From positions 4,833,097 to 4,897,096 of the forward strand of contig NZ_LS999839.1 in the NCBI RefSeq assembly GCF_900564155.1: a stretch of DNA of 64,000 nt. Direction: 5' to 3'. The notes beneath the pieces were generated by a model. That model made no database searches and had not been told where the DNA came from. It saw only the letters and a program-made list of their open reading frames with translations. The translations under genes and the position numbers were made by a program. This DNA comes from Pedobacter schmidteae (GTDB lineage: Bacteria; Bacteroidota; Bacteroidia; Sphingobacteriales; Sphingobacteriaceae). Shown here piece by piece: positions 17,962 through 24,216 of the stretch (within the stretch, counting starts at the first letter, position 1; each line of letters opens with the position of its first letter).

Positions 17962-18765
17962 ATGGAAGCAAAGCGTGAAATCATTTTTGATAAGTTGGTC
18001 TATTCCTGTGTTTTCGAAAAGCACAGAGGAAATGAAGAATTTATTCCTGAGCATTTTTTAGGATTTCAATTATCGGGCGAAACACACGCCTTTCACGCAG
18101 ATGGAAATACGATAATTCCTGAAAACACTATCGTATTGGTTCGGAAAAATCAATTAATAAGAACGATTAAATATCCTTCAAAATCAGGAAAATACCAGTT
18201 TTTATCCATTACATTGGACAAAGAAGCCCTGCAACAATATGCTTTGGAAAACAAAATTGTAATTGACAGAAAATATGCTGGTAAAGAGAAATTATTATTT
18301 GAACCCGATGATTTTCTGCAAAATTATTTCGTTTCGTTATCACCCTACATCAACAAGAAAAAAGAAGCAACGCCAAGATTGGCAGATTTAAAAATCAGGG
18401 AAGCAATAGAATTACTACTGCAAAGCAACTCTGATTTTAAACAAATTTTATTCGATTTTTCCGAACCTCACAAAATGAATTTGGAAGAATTTATGAACCA
18501 AAATTATATGTTTAATATTTCAGTAACATCTTTTGCAAAGCTTACCGGGAGAAGTCTTTCAGGGTTTAAGCGAGATTTCACTAAAACATTTGATACCACG
18601 CCAAAACAATGGCTGTTGGCAAAACGTTTGGATGAAGCCCATTATTTAATCAAGTATAAAAAACAAAAACCAGCGGATTTTTATTTGGACTTAGGTTTCG
18701 AAAACCTATCTCATTTTTATTCTTCATTCAAAGAAAAATTTGGCTTAACCACTTCACAAATTTAA
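17962..18765 (+). CDS. AraC family transcriptional regulator
   Basis: Encodes 267 residues. The N-terminal ~150 residues form a cupin-like ligand domain (EEFIPEHFLGFQLSGETHAF, then IIPENTIVLVRKNQL). The C-terminal ~100 residues carry two helix-turn-helix motifs: SVTSFAKLTGRSLSGFKRDFTKTF and KPADFYLDLGFENLSHFYSSFKEKFG, ending with the TPKQWLLAKRL linker between them. It probably controls the SDR/HbpS unit, whose upstream nested repeats are a natural target. It starts 19 bp after the HbpS stop. Ligand unknown. Confidence 0.88.
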   Translation: MEAKREIIFDKLVYSCVFEKHRGNEEFIPEHFLGFQLSGETHAFHADGNTIIPENTIVLVRKNQLIRTIKYPSKSGKYQFLSITLDKEALQQYALENKIVIDRKYAGKEKLLFEPDDFLQNYFVSLSPYINKKKEATPRLADLKIREAIELLLQSNSDFKQILFDFSEPHKMNLEEFMNQNYMFNISVTSFAKLTGRSLSGFKRDFTKTFDTTPKQWLLAKRLDEAHYLIKYKKQKPADFYLDLGFENLSHFYSSFKEKFGLTTSQI

Positions 18766-18768
18766 AAT

Positions 18769-18837
18769 ATGGATTTCATACAACATTTGCACACTTATAC
18801 AAAAGGTGACCTGCAACAAGGAAAATGGATGATTTGA
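18769..18837 (+). pseudogene. 22-residue truncated frame after AraC gene
   Basis: The short frame begins MDFIQHLHTYTKGDLQQGKW and ends with TGA just before the tRNA-linked repeat block. It starts 3 bp after the AraC stop. The sequence looks like the amphipathic N-terminus of a small membrane protein cut short. I read it as a remnant left by the rearrangement that placed the repeat here, though a tiny functional peptide cannot be excluded. Confidence 0.3.
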
Positions 18838-18885
18838 AATGACTTATTATTTTTTGAAAATGCCCATTAAAATACATTTTAAACA

Positions 18886-18910
18886 GAAAAGGCGCAATTT
18901 CTTGCGACTT
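18886..18910 (-). terminator. Weak hairpin at the outer end of repeat copy A
   Basis: CGCAA (18893-18897) pairs with TTGCG (18902-18906) around a TTTC loop, and read on the - strand it is followed by four Ts. It occupies the same place in repeat copy A as the hairpin at 22743-22782 does in copy B. Confidence 0.4.
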
Positions 18911-18912
18911 TA

Positions 18913-19068
18913 GTGATCCCGCTGGGATTTTTCGCTCGCTCCAAACCAAACACGTACCCGCTCAAGAGAAAGCTCGAACCCGGCCTACCCTTCTGTTCGA
19001 ATCCAATATTAACACAAAAAGCCTCAATTTGCATTGAGGCTTTTTGTGATCCCGCTGGGATTCGAACC
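18913..19068 (-). repeat. tRNA-Lys-linked repeat, copy A, including a 23-bp tRNA-Lys 3' fragment
   Basis: Read on the - strand, this block begins with the last 23 nt of a tRNA-Lys (GGTTCGAATCCCAGCGGGAT and following, 19046-19068). A 16-bp terminator hairpin comes next, then about 75 nt of conserved sequence, and finally a second tRNA 3'-end copy (AATCCCAGCGGGATCAC, 18913-18929). The same arrangement, about 90 percent identical by eye over the conserved ~100 nt, sits beside the intact tRNA-Lys at 22784-22940. The tRNA fragment has no 5' half, so this is not a functional tRNA. It behaves like a duplicated attachment-site end. Confidence 0.75.
19013..19048 (-). terminator. Perfect 16-bp terminator hairpin in repeat copy A
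   Basis: CACAAAAAGCCTCAAT (19013-19028) pairs perfectly with 19033-19048 around a TTGC loop, with A/T runs on both sides. It corresponds to the terminator of the intact tRNA-Lys at 22886-22915 (shared GCCTCA stem core), so it is a carried-over tRNA terminator. Confidence 0.7.
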
Positions 19069-19231
19069 TTGTTCAAAAATCAGCGTTTAAATAGTATTTG
19101 GAGGTGTTTTTAAAATCGACTCACCGAATCGTTCACCATTTTTTCAATACGTTTTAGCTGCAATTGCTATAGATTAAATATACTGATTTTAGTTGTATTA
19201 TTCAACAAAAAAGCACTTTTTCTAACCATAT

Positions 19232-21412
19232 TTACAGCTTAAACTTAATTCCCCCATTAACAACAAACCCATCGACGGGAGCATAAATGTCCCTGAAAAT
19301 AGGATTGGTAATTGTCCCTGAATAAATAGAATCAAATTTAGTCTGGCGGGTATTTGTGAAGTTCTCAAAGTTTACAAAAATAGAAAAGCGTTCCCAAATC
19401 TTTTCTGCCATTAAACCAGCCGTCCAATAGCTCTTTCCTGTTGTACCATCGTTTAGCCTTTGTTTGCTAAAGTAATAAGCCTCTGCACCAATTTTCCATT
19501 CATCTTCCACTTCATACATTAAAACGTTGTTTAGCCTATGTTTAGATACCAAAGGATAAGTTTCCGAGGTATTTCCAGTGTGCTGATTAACATCTGCAAG
19601 CGTGTACCCAATAAATAATTTAAAATCACTATAGGTAATCTTTACATTAGTTTCCATGCCTTTAGTATCTAAATTTCCTTTTGGCTGGATATATTGAAGA
19701 TTACCGCCCACTACTGGAGTAAGCAAGATTGGGTTATTAATTCGAGTATAGAAAAACATTTGATTTATGCTAAAACCTACTTTATCATCAAACAACGATG
19801 TTCGGTAGTTAACATCGTAATTGGCACCATAGGAACGTTCAGCTTTAGTATTCGCTACATCTATAGGAAGTACATTTCTGAACTGAATACGTTCTGCATC
19901 TTCTGTGAAAACGCTAGGTGCTTTGTAACCTAATCCACCCCCTAAGCGTGTAGAAAAATGTTCATTAATTTTCCATAGACCGGAAAGCCTTGGTAAAAAG
20001 AAAAAACCGTACTCATTGTGATAATCCCCACGAATGCCAGATTCGACAGTGAACTGCTCCGCTACATTCCAGGTATTCTGGACAAAAGCACCTATAGTGT
20101 TATAGTTATAACTTCTTAAAGCGAAATCACTGTTTTTGTCTTCTTTAAAGTGATCTGTAAGAAAATTTATCCCTGCTACCCAATCTGCTTTTTCGCCTTT
20201 ACGGGAATAATTTGCTTCACTATAGGTTGAAAGCTGTACTCCTGAAAAAAGATAGCTTGGGAGACCAATACTTCGATCATAATAACTAACCGAGTTGCGT
20301 ATAATGAGTTTTTCATTATCGTTTAGTTTGTGATCTAACTCAACTTGTGTACTATAACGTCCCGTTTTGTTCTCTTCAAAATAGCTGTGCTGGGTACTAC
20401 CATTTCCTTTGATGTATTCAAGATCACCGCCTATACGTTTTTCAATGGTTGCATTTAATCCCGCTGAAAGTGTTGTTTCGTTATTGAAATATACAAACAA
20501 CTTAGGATTTAAAGTAAAACGGTCAAATTTTGGAATGGCAGTCAAACCAATATTAGACGGATCGTAGGCCGTTCCGTGGTTATAAGCGGCGTAAACTGTA
20601 GCACCGACTTTTTCAAACTTTTGAGCATAGAAACCACTTATATCTGCTCCTAAAGCGGAATTTCCATTTAATAGAAAGTTAAGTTGACGCTCTTCTGTTG
20701 GCTTCTTTGATACAAGGTTTACCAAGCCTGCAATTGCACCCCCACCATACAAGGTTGATGACGAACCTTTGATAACTTCCACCTGCTGTAAATCTAAGGG
20801 TGCAATTTGAAGAAGCCCTAATCCCCCTGAAAAGCCGGAGTATAAAGGAAAACCATCACGTATGATCTGGGTATATTTTCCGTCCAGCCCTTGAATACGG
20901 ATGCTGGAATTTCCGCTTGTTGCAGATGTTTGTTGAGTTTGAATACCGGTACTTTCTGCCAATAGCATTCGTATATCTCCGGGTTTCATATTTCCTTTTT
21001 CATCTAATTCTTCCCCCGAAATAACTTCAACTCTTGTCGGTATATTTTCTATCGTTCTACTGCTTCTGGTTGCCGAAACCGTAACTTCTTCTAATTCTTC
21101 ACCTTCTTCAGACGTTTCTAGACTTATTTCAGCAGGTACAGTCTGTACCAATGGAAAATTTAAAGTTTGCGTTTCCGGTTTAAAACCAATATAGCTAAAC
21201 TGAATAACTTGTTTACCCGACGGGATATTATTTAATGTAACTAATCCGTCAGTGCCGGAAACTGAACTAATGTTCAATCCTTGTACCTTTACGATTACCC
21301 CGGGTATGTTTTGTTTTGTTTTTGCGTCTTTGATGATCGCTTTATAAGTGTTTTGAGCATAAACAGTGACTGTAAAAAACAGCACAGCAATAAACACAAC
21401 TAATTTCTTCAT
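19232..21412 (-). CDS. TonB-dependent receptor with carboxypeptidase-like regulatory domain
   Basis: Encodes 726 residues. Signal peptide at 1-19, a CarboxypepD_reg-like domain at ~22-105 (IPGVIVKVQGLNISSVSGTD), a TonB-box-like EELEEVTVSATRSS, and a plug with IRIQGLDGKYTQIIRDGFPL and VEVIKGSSSTLYGGGAIAGL. A barrel follows, ending in Phe-Lys-Leu. This is the FepA/BtuB/CirA-like class, not SusC (no SusD neighbour, shorter). It should import a metal complex or similar small ligand across the outer membrane. It is downstream of the DUF6660 protein on the same strand and inside the interval bounded by the tRNA-Lys repeats. The neighbour's Cys/His content hints at metal, but the ligand is not determinable. 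Confidence 0.92.
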   Translation of the reverse strand: MKKLVVFIAVLFFTVTVYAQNTYKAIIKDAKTKQNIPGVIVKVQGLNISSVSGTDGLVTLNNIPSGKQVIQFSYIGFKPETQTLNFPLVQTVPAEISLETSEEGEELEEVTVSATRSSRTIENIPTRVEVISGEELDEKGNMKPGDIRMLLAESTGIQTQQTSATSGNSSIRIQGLDGKYTQIIRDGFPLYSGFSGGLGLLQIAPLDLQQVEVIKGSSSTLYGGGAIAGLVNLVSKKPTEERQLNFLLNGNSALGADISGFYAQKFEKVGATVYAAYNHGTAYDPSNIGLTAIPKFDRFTLNPKLFVYFNNETTLSAGLNATIEKRIGGDLEYIKGNGSTQHSYFEENKTGRYSTQVELDHKLNDNEKLIIRNSVSYYDRSIGLPSYLFSGVQLSTYSEANYSRKGEKADWVAGINFLTDHFKEDKNSDFALRSYNYNTIGAFVQNTWNVAEQFTVESGIRGDYHNEYGFFFLPRLSGLWKINEHFSTRLGGGLGYKAPSVFTEDAERIQFRNVLPIDVANTKAERSYGANYDVNYRTSLFDDKVGFSINQMFFYTRINNPILLTPVVGGNLQYIQPKGNLDTKGMETNVKITYSDFKLFIGYTLADVNQHTGNTSETYPLVSKHRLNNVLMYEVEDEWKIGAEAYYFSKQRLNDGTTGKSYWTAGLMAEKIWERFSIFVNFENFTNTRQTKFDSIYSGTITNPIFRDIYAPVDGFVVNGGIKFKL

Positions 21413-21470
21413 GTGTATTTTTAATTAAGTGATTTCAATAAAACCAGTCCATATTAGACTGTACTAATGA

Positions 21471-21782
21471 TTAACTTAATTTTGGCGGTTGCCAGATTAT
21501 GGTAGGAATTTGATTAGGTTCAACAGTTAAGTAAATGCTATTGTGTTGAACTGGCTTTATAATAACGGCAAAAGACAAAATAGAATAGCTATTTATTGTA
21601 AAACCAACACATGTCCCACAAACGTAGAATGGTGAACAACATTTACAACAATCGTTTCCGTCTTCTGAACAGGTATCTGGTTTCTGTTCCTGATGATGTG
21701 CTTCGTTACTTTCTAAAGCGCAACAGGGTACTGTAGTCAGAACAAAAACAAAAATCGATAAGAATAGCGCAAATAGCTTCAC
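21471..21782 (-). CDS. DUF6660-like small exported Cys/His-rich protein
   Basis: Encodes 103 residues from a GTG start. A hydrophobic N-terminus (LFALFLSIFVFVLTTVPCC) directs export. The mature part has AHHQEQKPDTCSEDGNDCCKCCSPFYVCGTC segments, a dense cluster of potential metal-binding cysteines and histidines. A later hydrophobic stretch (YSILSFAVII) follows. This matches the DUF6660-type proteins that precede TonB receptors or metal-efflux genes in Bacteroidota. It lies 58 bp upstream of the TonB receptor on the same strand, probably in one operon. A periplasmic or membrane metal-binding role is inferred. Confidence 0.7.
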   Translation of the reverse strand: MKLFALFLSIFVFVLTTVPCCALESNEAHHQEQKPDTCSEDGNDCCKCCSPFYVCGTCVGFTINSYSILSFAVIIKPVQHNSIYLTVEPNQIPTIIWQPPKLS

Positions 21783-22145
21783 ACAGTAAAATTATATATT
21801 TTGTTTTAACTATTTACGCCTAGCAACATTTTAGTTTTGAAATTATGCAATTGTAAAAATCTATTGATTTGCGGAACAATAATGCAAGATGTAACACCGA
21901 CATAAGTATTCCACCCGGAATTAACTGCTTAACAATGGAAATAAACAAGTCCTGCTGTGGTACATTCCGAAAATCATGTATAAAAAAGATAAACAGGCAT
22001 ATCATTAATTAAACATTAGATTTAATTTTGAAATTACACTAGGAAACAAAGAATGAAAACACCGACTGAGATCAAGTTTGACCAAGTCATTTAGAATGGA
22101 TTTCACGACATTCTAAAGCCTATTGAATTTAAACAACCTAACCTC
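21783..22145. other. Intergenic stretch with gene remnant
   Basis: Between the DUF6660 gene and the ATPase gene there is no intact gene. The right part carries a decayed DUF4304-like frame (listed separately). The left part (21783-22052) is AT-rich and should hold the promoter of the DUF6660/TonB receptor pair; a 61-residue frame on the - strand at 21820-22005 has no recognisable features and was not accepted. Confidence 0.45.
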
Positions 22146-22151
22146 TTATGA
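22053..22151 (+). pseudogene. Decayed DUF4304-like gene fragment
   Basis: Translation from ATG at 22053 gives MKTPTEIKFDQVI, an in-frame TAG, then NGFHDILKPIEFKQ before the frame ends. The split sequence resembles the N-terminus of DUF4304-type proteins, whose start has the form M-K-x-x-x-E-I...FH.ILK.xGFK. Both the internal stop and the loss of the remaining ~100 residues mark it as non-functional. Its 3' end runs into the convergent ATPase gene. It shows gene decay within the tRNA-bounded interval. Confidence 0.4.
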
Positions 22152-22655
22152 AATTTTAGCAAGTACCTGGTCTCTGCGGTTTAATAAGGTATCCCCCACT
22201 TCAATTACCTCGATACCAAAATCTCCAATCCAATCATACAATAAATTATTAACCCGGTTTCTGAGTTTTGGAAGATCTGTCTGACGGCAAGGTATCAGAT
22301 CAGGTTCTTCTATTGGAACAAACACGAGAAGGTCAAGTCCAGCAATGACCGATTGAGCAGTTTTAAATAGCAATTGAATGTTCCTACCTGGGGTTATAAC
22401 ATGCAAATAGGCTAAAATATCAATAACACATCTGTCAAATATCACATTACCTTCACTTTTGGAAACCAGTCTGGCCGAATAATTGAACTGCTCAATAAAA
22501 TCTTCAGCAGTAGGGATTTCCGAGAATTCATACCCTGATGTTTCTAGTTGATAGTATGGTTCCATCTCAAGTATATAGTCAGGAAGATTCATCTGGAGTT
22601 CTTCAGCCAGGGTTGATTTTCCCACCCGGTGAGCACCGACAATTGCAATTTTCAT
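22146..22655 (-). CDS. Small P-loop ATPase (AAA_28/NadR-like)
   Basis: Encodes 169 residues, almost entirely one P-loop domain. Walker A is GAHRVGKS at 7-14, and VIFDRCVIDILAYL near residues 70-83 gives the acidic DR motif of kinase-like NTPases. The overall form resembles the AAA_28 / NadR kinase-like ATPases found near bacterial defence or accessory genes. No partner domain or partner gene is evident. It lies between the decayed DUF4304 fragment and the tRNA-Lys repeat, so it is probably cargo of the accessory interval. Substrate unknown: nucleotide or nucleoside phosphorylation is possible. Confidence 0.75.
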   Translation of the reverse strand: MKIAIVGAHRVGKSTLAEELQMNLPDYILEMEPYYQLETSGYEFSEIPTAEDFIEQFNYSARLVSKSEGNVIFDRCVIDILAYLHVITPGRNIQLLFKTAQSVIAGLDLLVFVPIEEPDLIPCRQTDLPKLRNRVNNLLYDWIGDFGIEVIEVGDTLLNRRDQVLAKIS

Positions 22656-22742
22656 AGTTTAACTCTATTCCTACAGATAGCCATTATTACTAATTCTTTC
22701 CATCAAATTTACCATTTGTGTAATAGAATTTCCTAAAAACAA

Positions 22743-22782
22743 AAAAAAGCCTTTCAATCTATTGATTTGTAAAGCTTTTTTA
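22743..22782 (-). terminator. Terminator-like hairpin at outer end of repeat copy B
   Basis: Read on the - strand, AAAAAAGC pairs with GCTTTTTT, with a bulged stem continuing into an AATC/GATT inner pair. The T-run follows. It sits after the second tRNA 3'-end copy of repeat B, matching the place of the hairpin at 18886-18910 in copy A. Confidence 0.55.
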
Positions 22783-22783
22783 A

Positions 22784-22940
22784 GTGATCCCGCTGGGATT
22801 TTTCGCTCGCACCAGCTAAACACGTACCCGCTCAAGAGAAAGTTCGAACCAGGCCTGCTCTTCTGTTCGAATCCATTAATAACGCAAAAAAGCCTCACAT
22901 TTCTGTGAGGCTTTTGGTGATCCCGCTGGGATTCGAACCC
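22784..22940 (-). repeat. tRNA-Lys-linked repeat, copy B, joined to the intact tRNA
   Basis: Read on the - strand it comprises the 3' part of the intact tRNA-Lys, its terminator, a conserved ~75-nt spacer (with TTCTCTTGAGCGGGTACGTG) and a second tRNA 3'-end copy AATCCCAGCGGGATCAC (22784-22800). It aligns along its length with copy A at 18913-19068, with scattered substitutions, so the copies are old or came from different sources. Confidence 0.75.
22886..22915 (-). terminator. tRNA-Lys terminator
   Basis: AAAAGCCTCACA (22888-22899) pairs with TGTGAGGCTTTT (22904-22915) around TTTC. On the - strand it follows the tRNA 3' end immediately and ends in a six-T run. Confidence 0.85.
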
Positions 22941-22990
22941 AGGACCACTACATTAAAAGTGTAATGCTCTACCAGCTGAGCTACGGAATC
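22915..22990 (-). tRNA. tRNA-Lys (anticodon TTT)
   Basis: On the - strand the 76-nt gene begins GATTCCGTAGCTCAGCTGGT and ends CGGGATCACCA with CCA encoded. The acceptor stem pairs GATTCCG with CGGGATC (one G-T). The anticodon stem TTACA/TGTAG frames the loop CTTTTAA, giving anticodon TTT (Lys). The T-loop GGTTCGAATCC is canonical. Promoter -7 element is at 23011-23018 and the terminator follows directly. Confidence 0.96.
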
Positions 22991-23010
22991 TTCTCTGTTT
23001 GAAGAGGGTG

Positions 23011-23041
23011 CAAAGATAAAATTATTAATCCATTCTTCTAA
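23011..23041 (-). promoter_or_regulatory. Bacteroidota-type promoter of tRNA-Lys
   Basis: On the - strand a perfect -7 element TATCTTTG (23018-23011, consensus TAnnTTTG) lies 19 nt after TTAG (23041-23038, consensus TTTG). Predicted start of transcription is about 10-15 nt upstream of the mature tRNA. Confidence 0.75.
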
Positions 23042-23238
23042 TTTTTTTTCAAAAAAAACGAAAGCAAGTATTTAAAACATTTATTTTCAGGAAGATTATT
23101 TCATGTGGGCGCCATAATCAGAAATGTACCCACCGGCTAAGTTACAAGCTATAACTGCGACAAAAAAAATACTTGTTTCGATAGTTTAACTGTTTAACCA
23201 AATAAACTATTGGTCTTTAGTATAAAAATGAGTTAAAG

Positions 23239-23299
23239 GATCAAAAAAAATGTAAAGGATACAACTCAATCATTGTAAACTTTTGTACATTTTTTGATC
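23239..23299 (+). promoter_or_regulatory. Long inverted repeat upstream of polysaccharide export operon
   Basis: GATCAAAAAAAATGTA (23239-23254) and TACATTTTTTGATC (23286-23299) form an inverted repeat with a 2-nt length difference, separated by 31 nt. The right arm region includes TTGTAAACTTTTGTACA, a motif also present in front of the - arm of the locus (around 54158). It may be an operator or a leader hairpin. Confidence 0.4.
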
Positions 23300-23317
23300 T
23301 GTTTTCGTAAAGCATTC

Positions 23318-23331
23318 TGTAAATATTTACA
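23318..23331. promoter_or_regulatory. 14-bp perfect palindrome upstream of polysaccharide export operon
   Basis: TGTAAATATTTACA is a perfect palindrome about 110 bp before the Wza start codon. Its TGTAAA half-sites resemble the neighbouring TTGTAAAC motif. A dimeric regulator could bind, for example one of the two HTH paralogues of the locus. Confidence 0.4.
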
Positions 23332-23439
23332 ATTTGAAATACAACCTGATCAGGCCCACATCGCATCGCATATAAATTATATAACTTTATTCAACAAATT
23401 TAAAGAATATCATTTCGTGAAATTTTAGCCTTGATCAAA

Positions 23440-24192
23440 ATGAAAAATTTACACCTTGTTTTATTCATCTCTCTGGTCTTCCTGGCCTGCTCTCCTCAAA
23501 GAAATCTTGTTTATTTCAGTAATTTATCGGAAATCTCCAGTAGTCAGATTAAGAATATACCTGAACTTAAGCTTCAAAAAAATGACCAGCTAAGCATAAC
23601 GGTAAATAGCCTCAATGCCGAATACAATGCCTTGTTTGCAGGAGCCAACAACAACAGTACGAATACACAACCAAACACCAGAACAGGCTTTAAAATAAAC
23701 GAGAACGGAGTGGTGAACCTACCACTGATTGGGAATTTAAAGGTTGAAGGAATGACCATAGAAGAAGCCAAGCAATTAATTACAAATGAGTTAAAAAAAC
23801 AAATTAAAAACCCTGTAGTAGACCTTCAGCTGGTTAATTTCAAAATTACGGTTATAGGAGAAGTGAACCACCCTGCCTCTCTAACCATCCCCGACGATCA
23901 AATCAATTTACTGGAAGCTTTGGGTATGGCCGGAGATATGACGGTATATGGCAAACGAGAAAATGTTTTGGTTATCCGTGAAACAAATGGCGTACGTAAC
24001 ATGACCAGACTTAACCTTAACGATAAAAGCGTATATGATTCACCATACTTTCATTTAAAGCAAAATGACATCGTATATGTTGAACCTGATAAATCAAAAG
24101 AAAAAGAATATAGTCCAAATAATCGTGCCCTACCTATCATAACAGCCTGCATATCAGCCGTAGCCGTATTGCTAACCGCATTTTTAAGATAA
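23440..24192 (+). CDS. Polysaccharide export lipoprotein (Wza-like)
   Basis: Encodes 250 residues from the ATG at 23440; an upstream in-frame TTG (23431) is less likely. The lipobox FLAC puts the lipid on Cys17. The Poly_export domain occupies ~40-125 (LQKNDQLSITVNSLN, GFKINENGVVNLPLIGNLKVEG), then an SLBB-like domain (ITVIGEVNHPASLTIPDDQINLLEALGMAGDM). A hydrophobic C-terminal helix (LPIITACISAVAVLLTAFL) replaces the amphipathic barrel helix of classical Wza. It forms the outer-membrane exit for the polysaccharide. Wzc follows after 24 bp. Confidence 0.92.
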   Translation: MKNLHLVLFISLVFLACSPQRNLVYFSNLSEISSSQIKNIPELKLQKNDQLSITVNSLNAEYNALFAGANNNSTNTQPNTRTGFKINENGVVNLPLIGNLKVEGMTIEEAKQLITNELKKQIKNPVVDLQLVNFKITVIGEVNHPASLTIPDDQINLLEALGMAGDMTVYGKRENVLVIRETNGVRNMTRLNLNDKSVYDSPYFHLKQNDIVYVEPDKSKEKEYSPNNRALPIITACISAVAVLLTAFLR

Positions 24193-24216
24193 TAAATTAT
24201 TTATAATTCTAAAAAA

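Larger units (their letters stand above)
18838..19231. other. Gene-free block around repeat copy A
   Basis: The 394-bp stretch between the AraC remnant and the TonB receptor contains repeat copy A and, at 19069-19231, unique AT-rich DNA that begins exactly where tRNA similarity ends. That unique part holds no accepted gene; it may be the arm of a former attachment site. Frames seen here are products of the repeat itself. Confidence 0.5.
22991..23439. other. Intergenic region between tRNA-Lys and polysaccharide export operon
   Basis: This 449-bp gap holds the tRNA-Lys promoter at its left end and presumptive control sites of the wza-wzc operon at its right. No gene accepted. Around 23105-23160 the - strand vaguely resembles a decayed tRNA (D-arm-like CTTAGCCGGT), but stems do not pair well. 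Confidence 0.5.

Noticed and set aside
18879-19076. 65-residue frame on the - strand across repeat copy A
   Set aside because: Its similarity to another frame at 22671-22898 comes only from the tRNA-linked repeat; it runs through tRNA fragment and terminator sequence, so it is an artefact of the repeat.
21820-22005. 61-residue hydrophobic frame between DUF6660 and ATPase genes
   Set aside because: No clear signal peptide, domain or start context; located where promoter sequence is expected.
22671-22898. 75-residue frame on the - strand across repeat copy B
   Set aside because: It reads through the tRNA terminator and conserved repeat core; no domain, and it shares only the repeat-derived segment with the other copy.
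23105-23160. tRNA-like sequence on the - strand (CTTAGCCGGT near D-arm)
   Set aside because: Acceptor and anticodon stems do not pair and there is no T-arm; at most a long-decayed tRNA.
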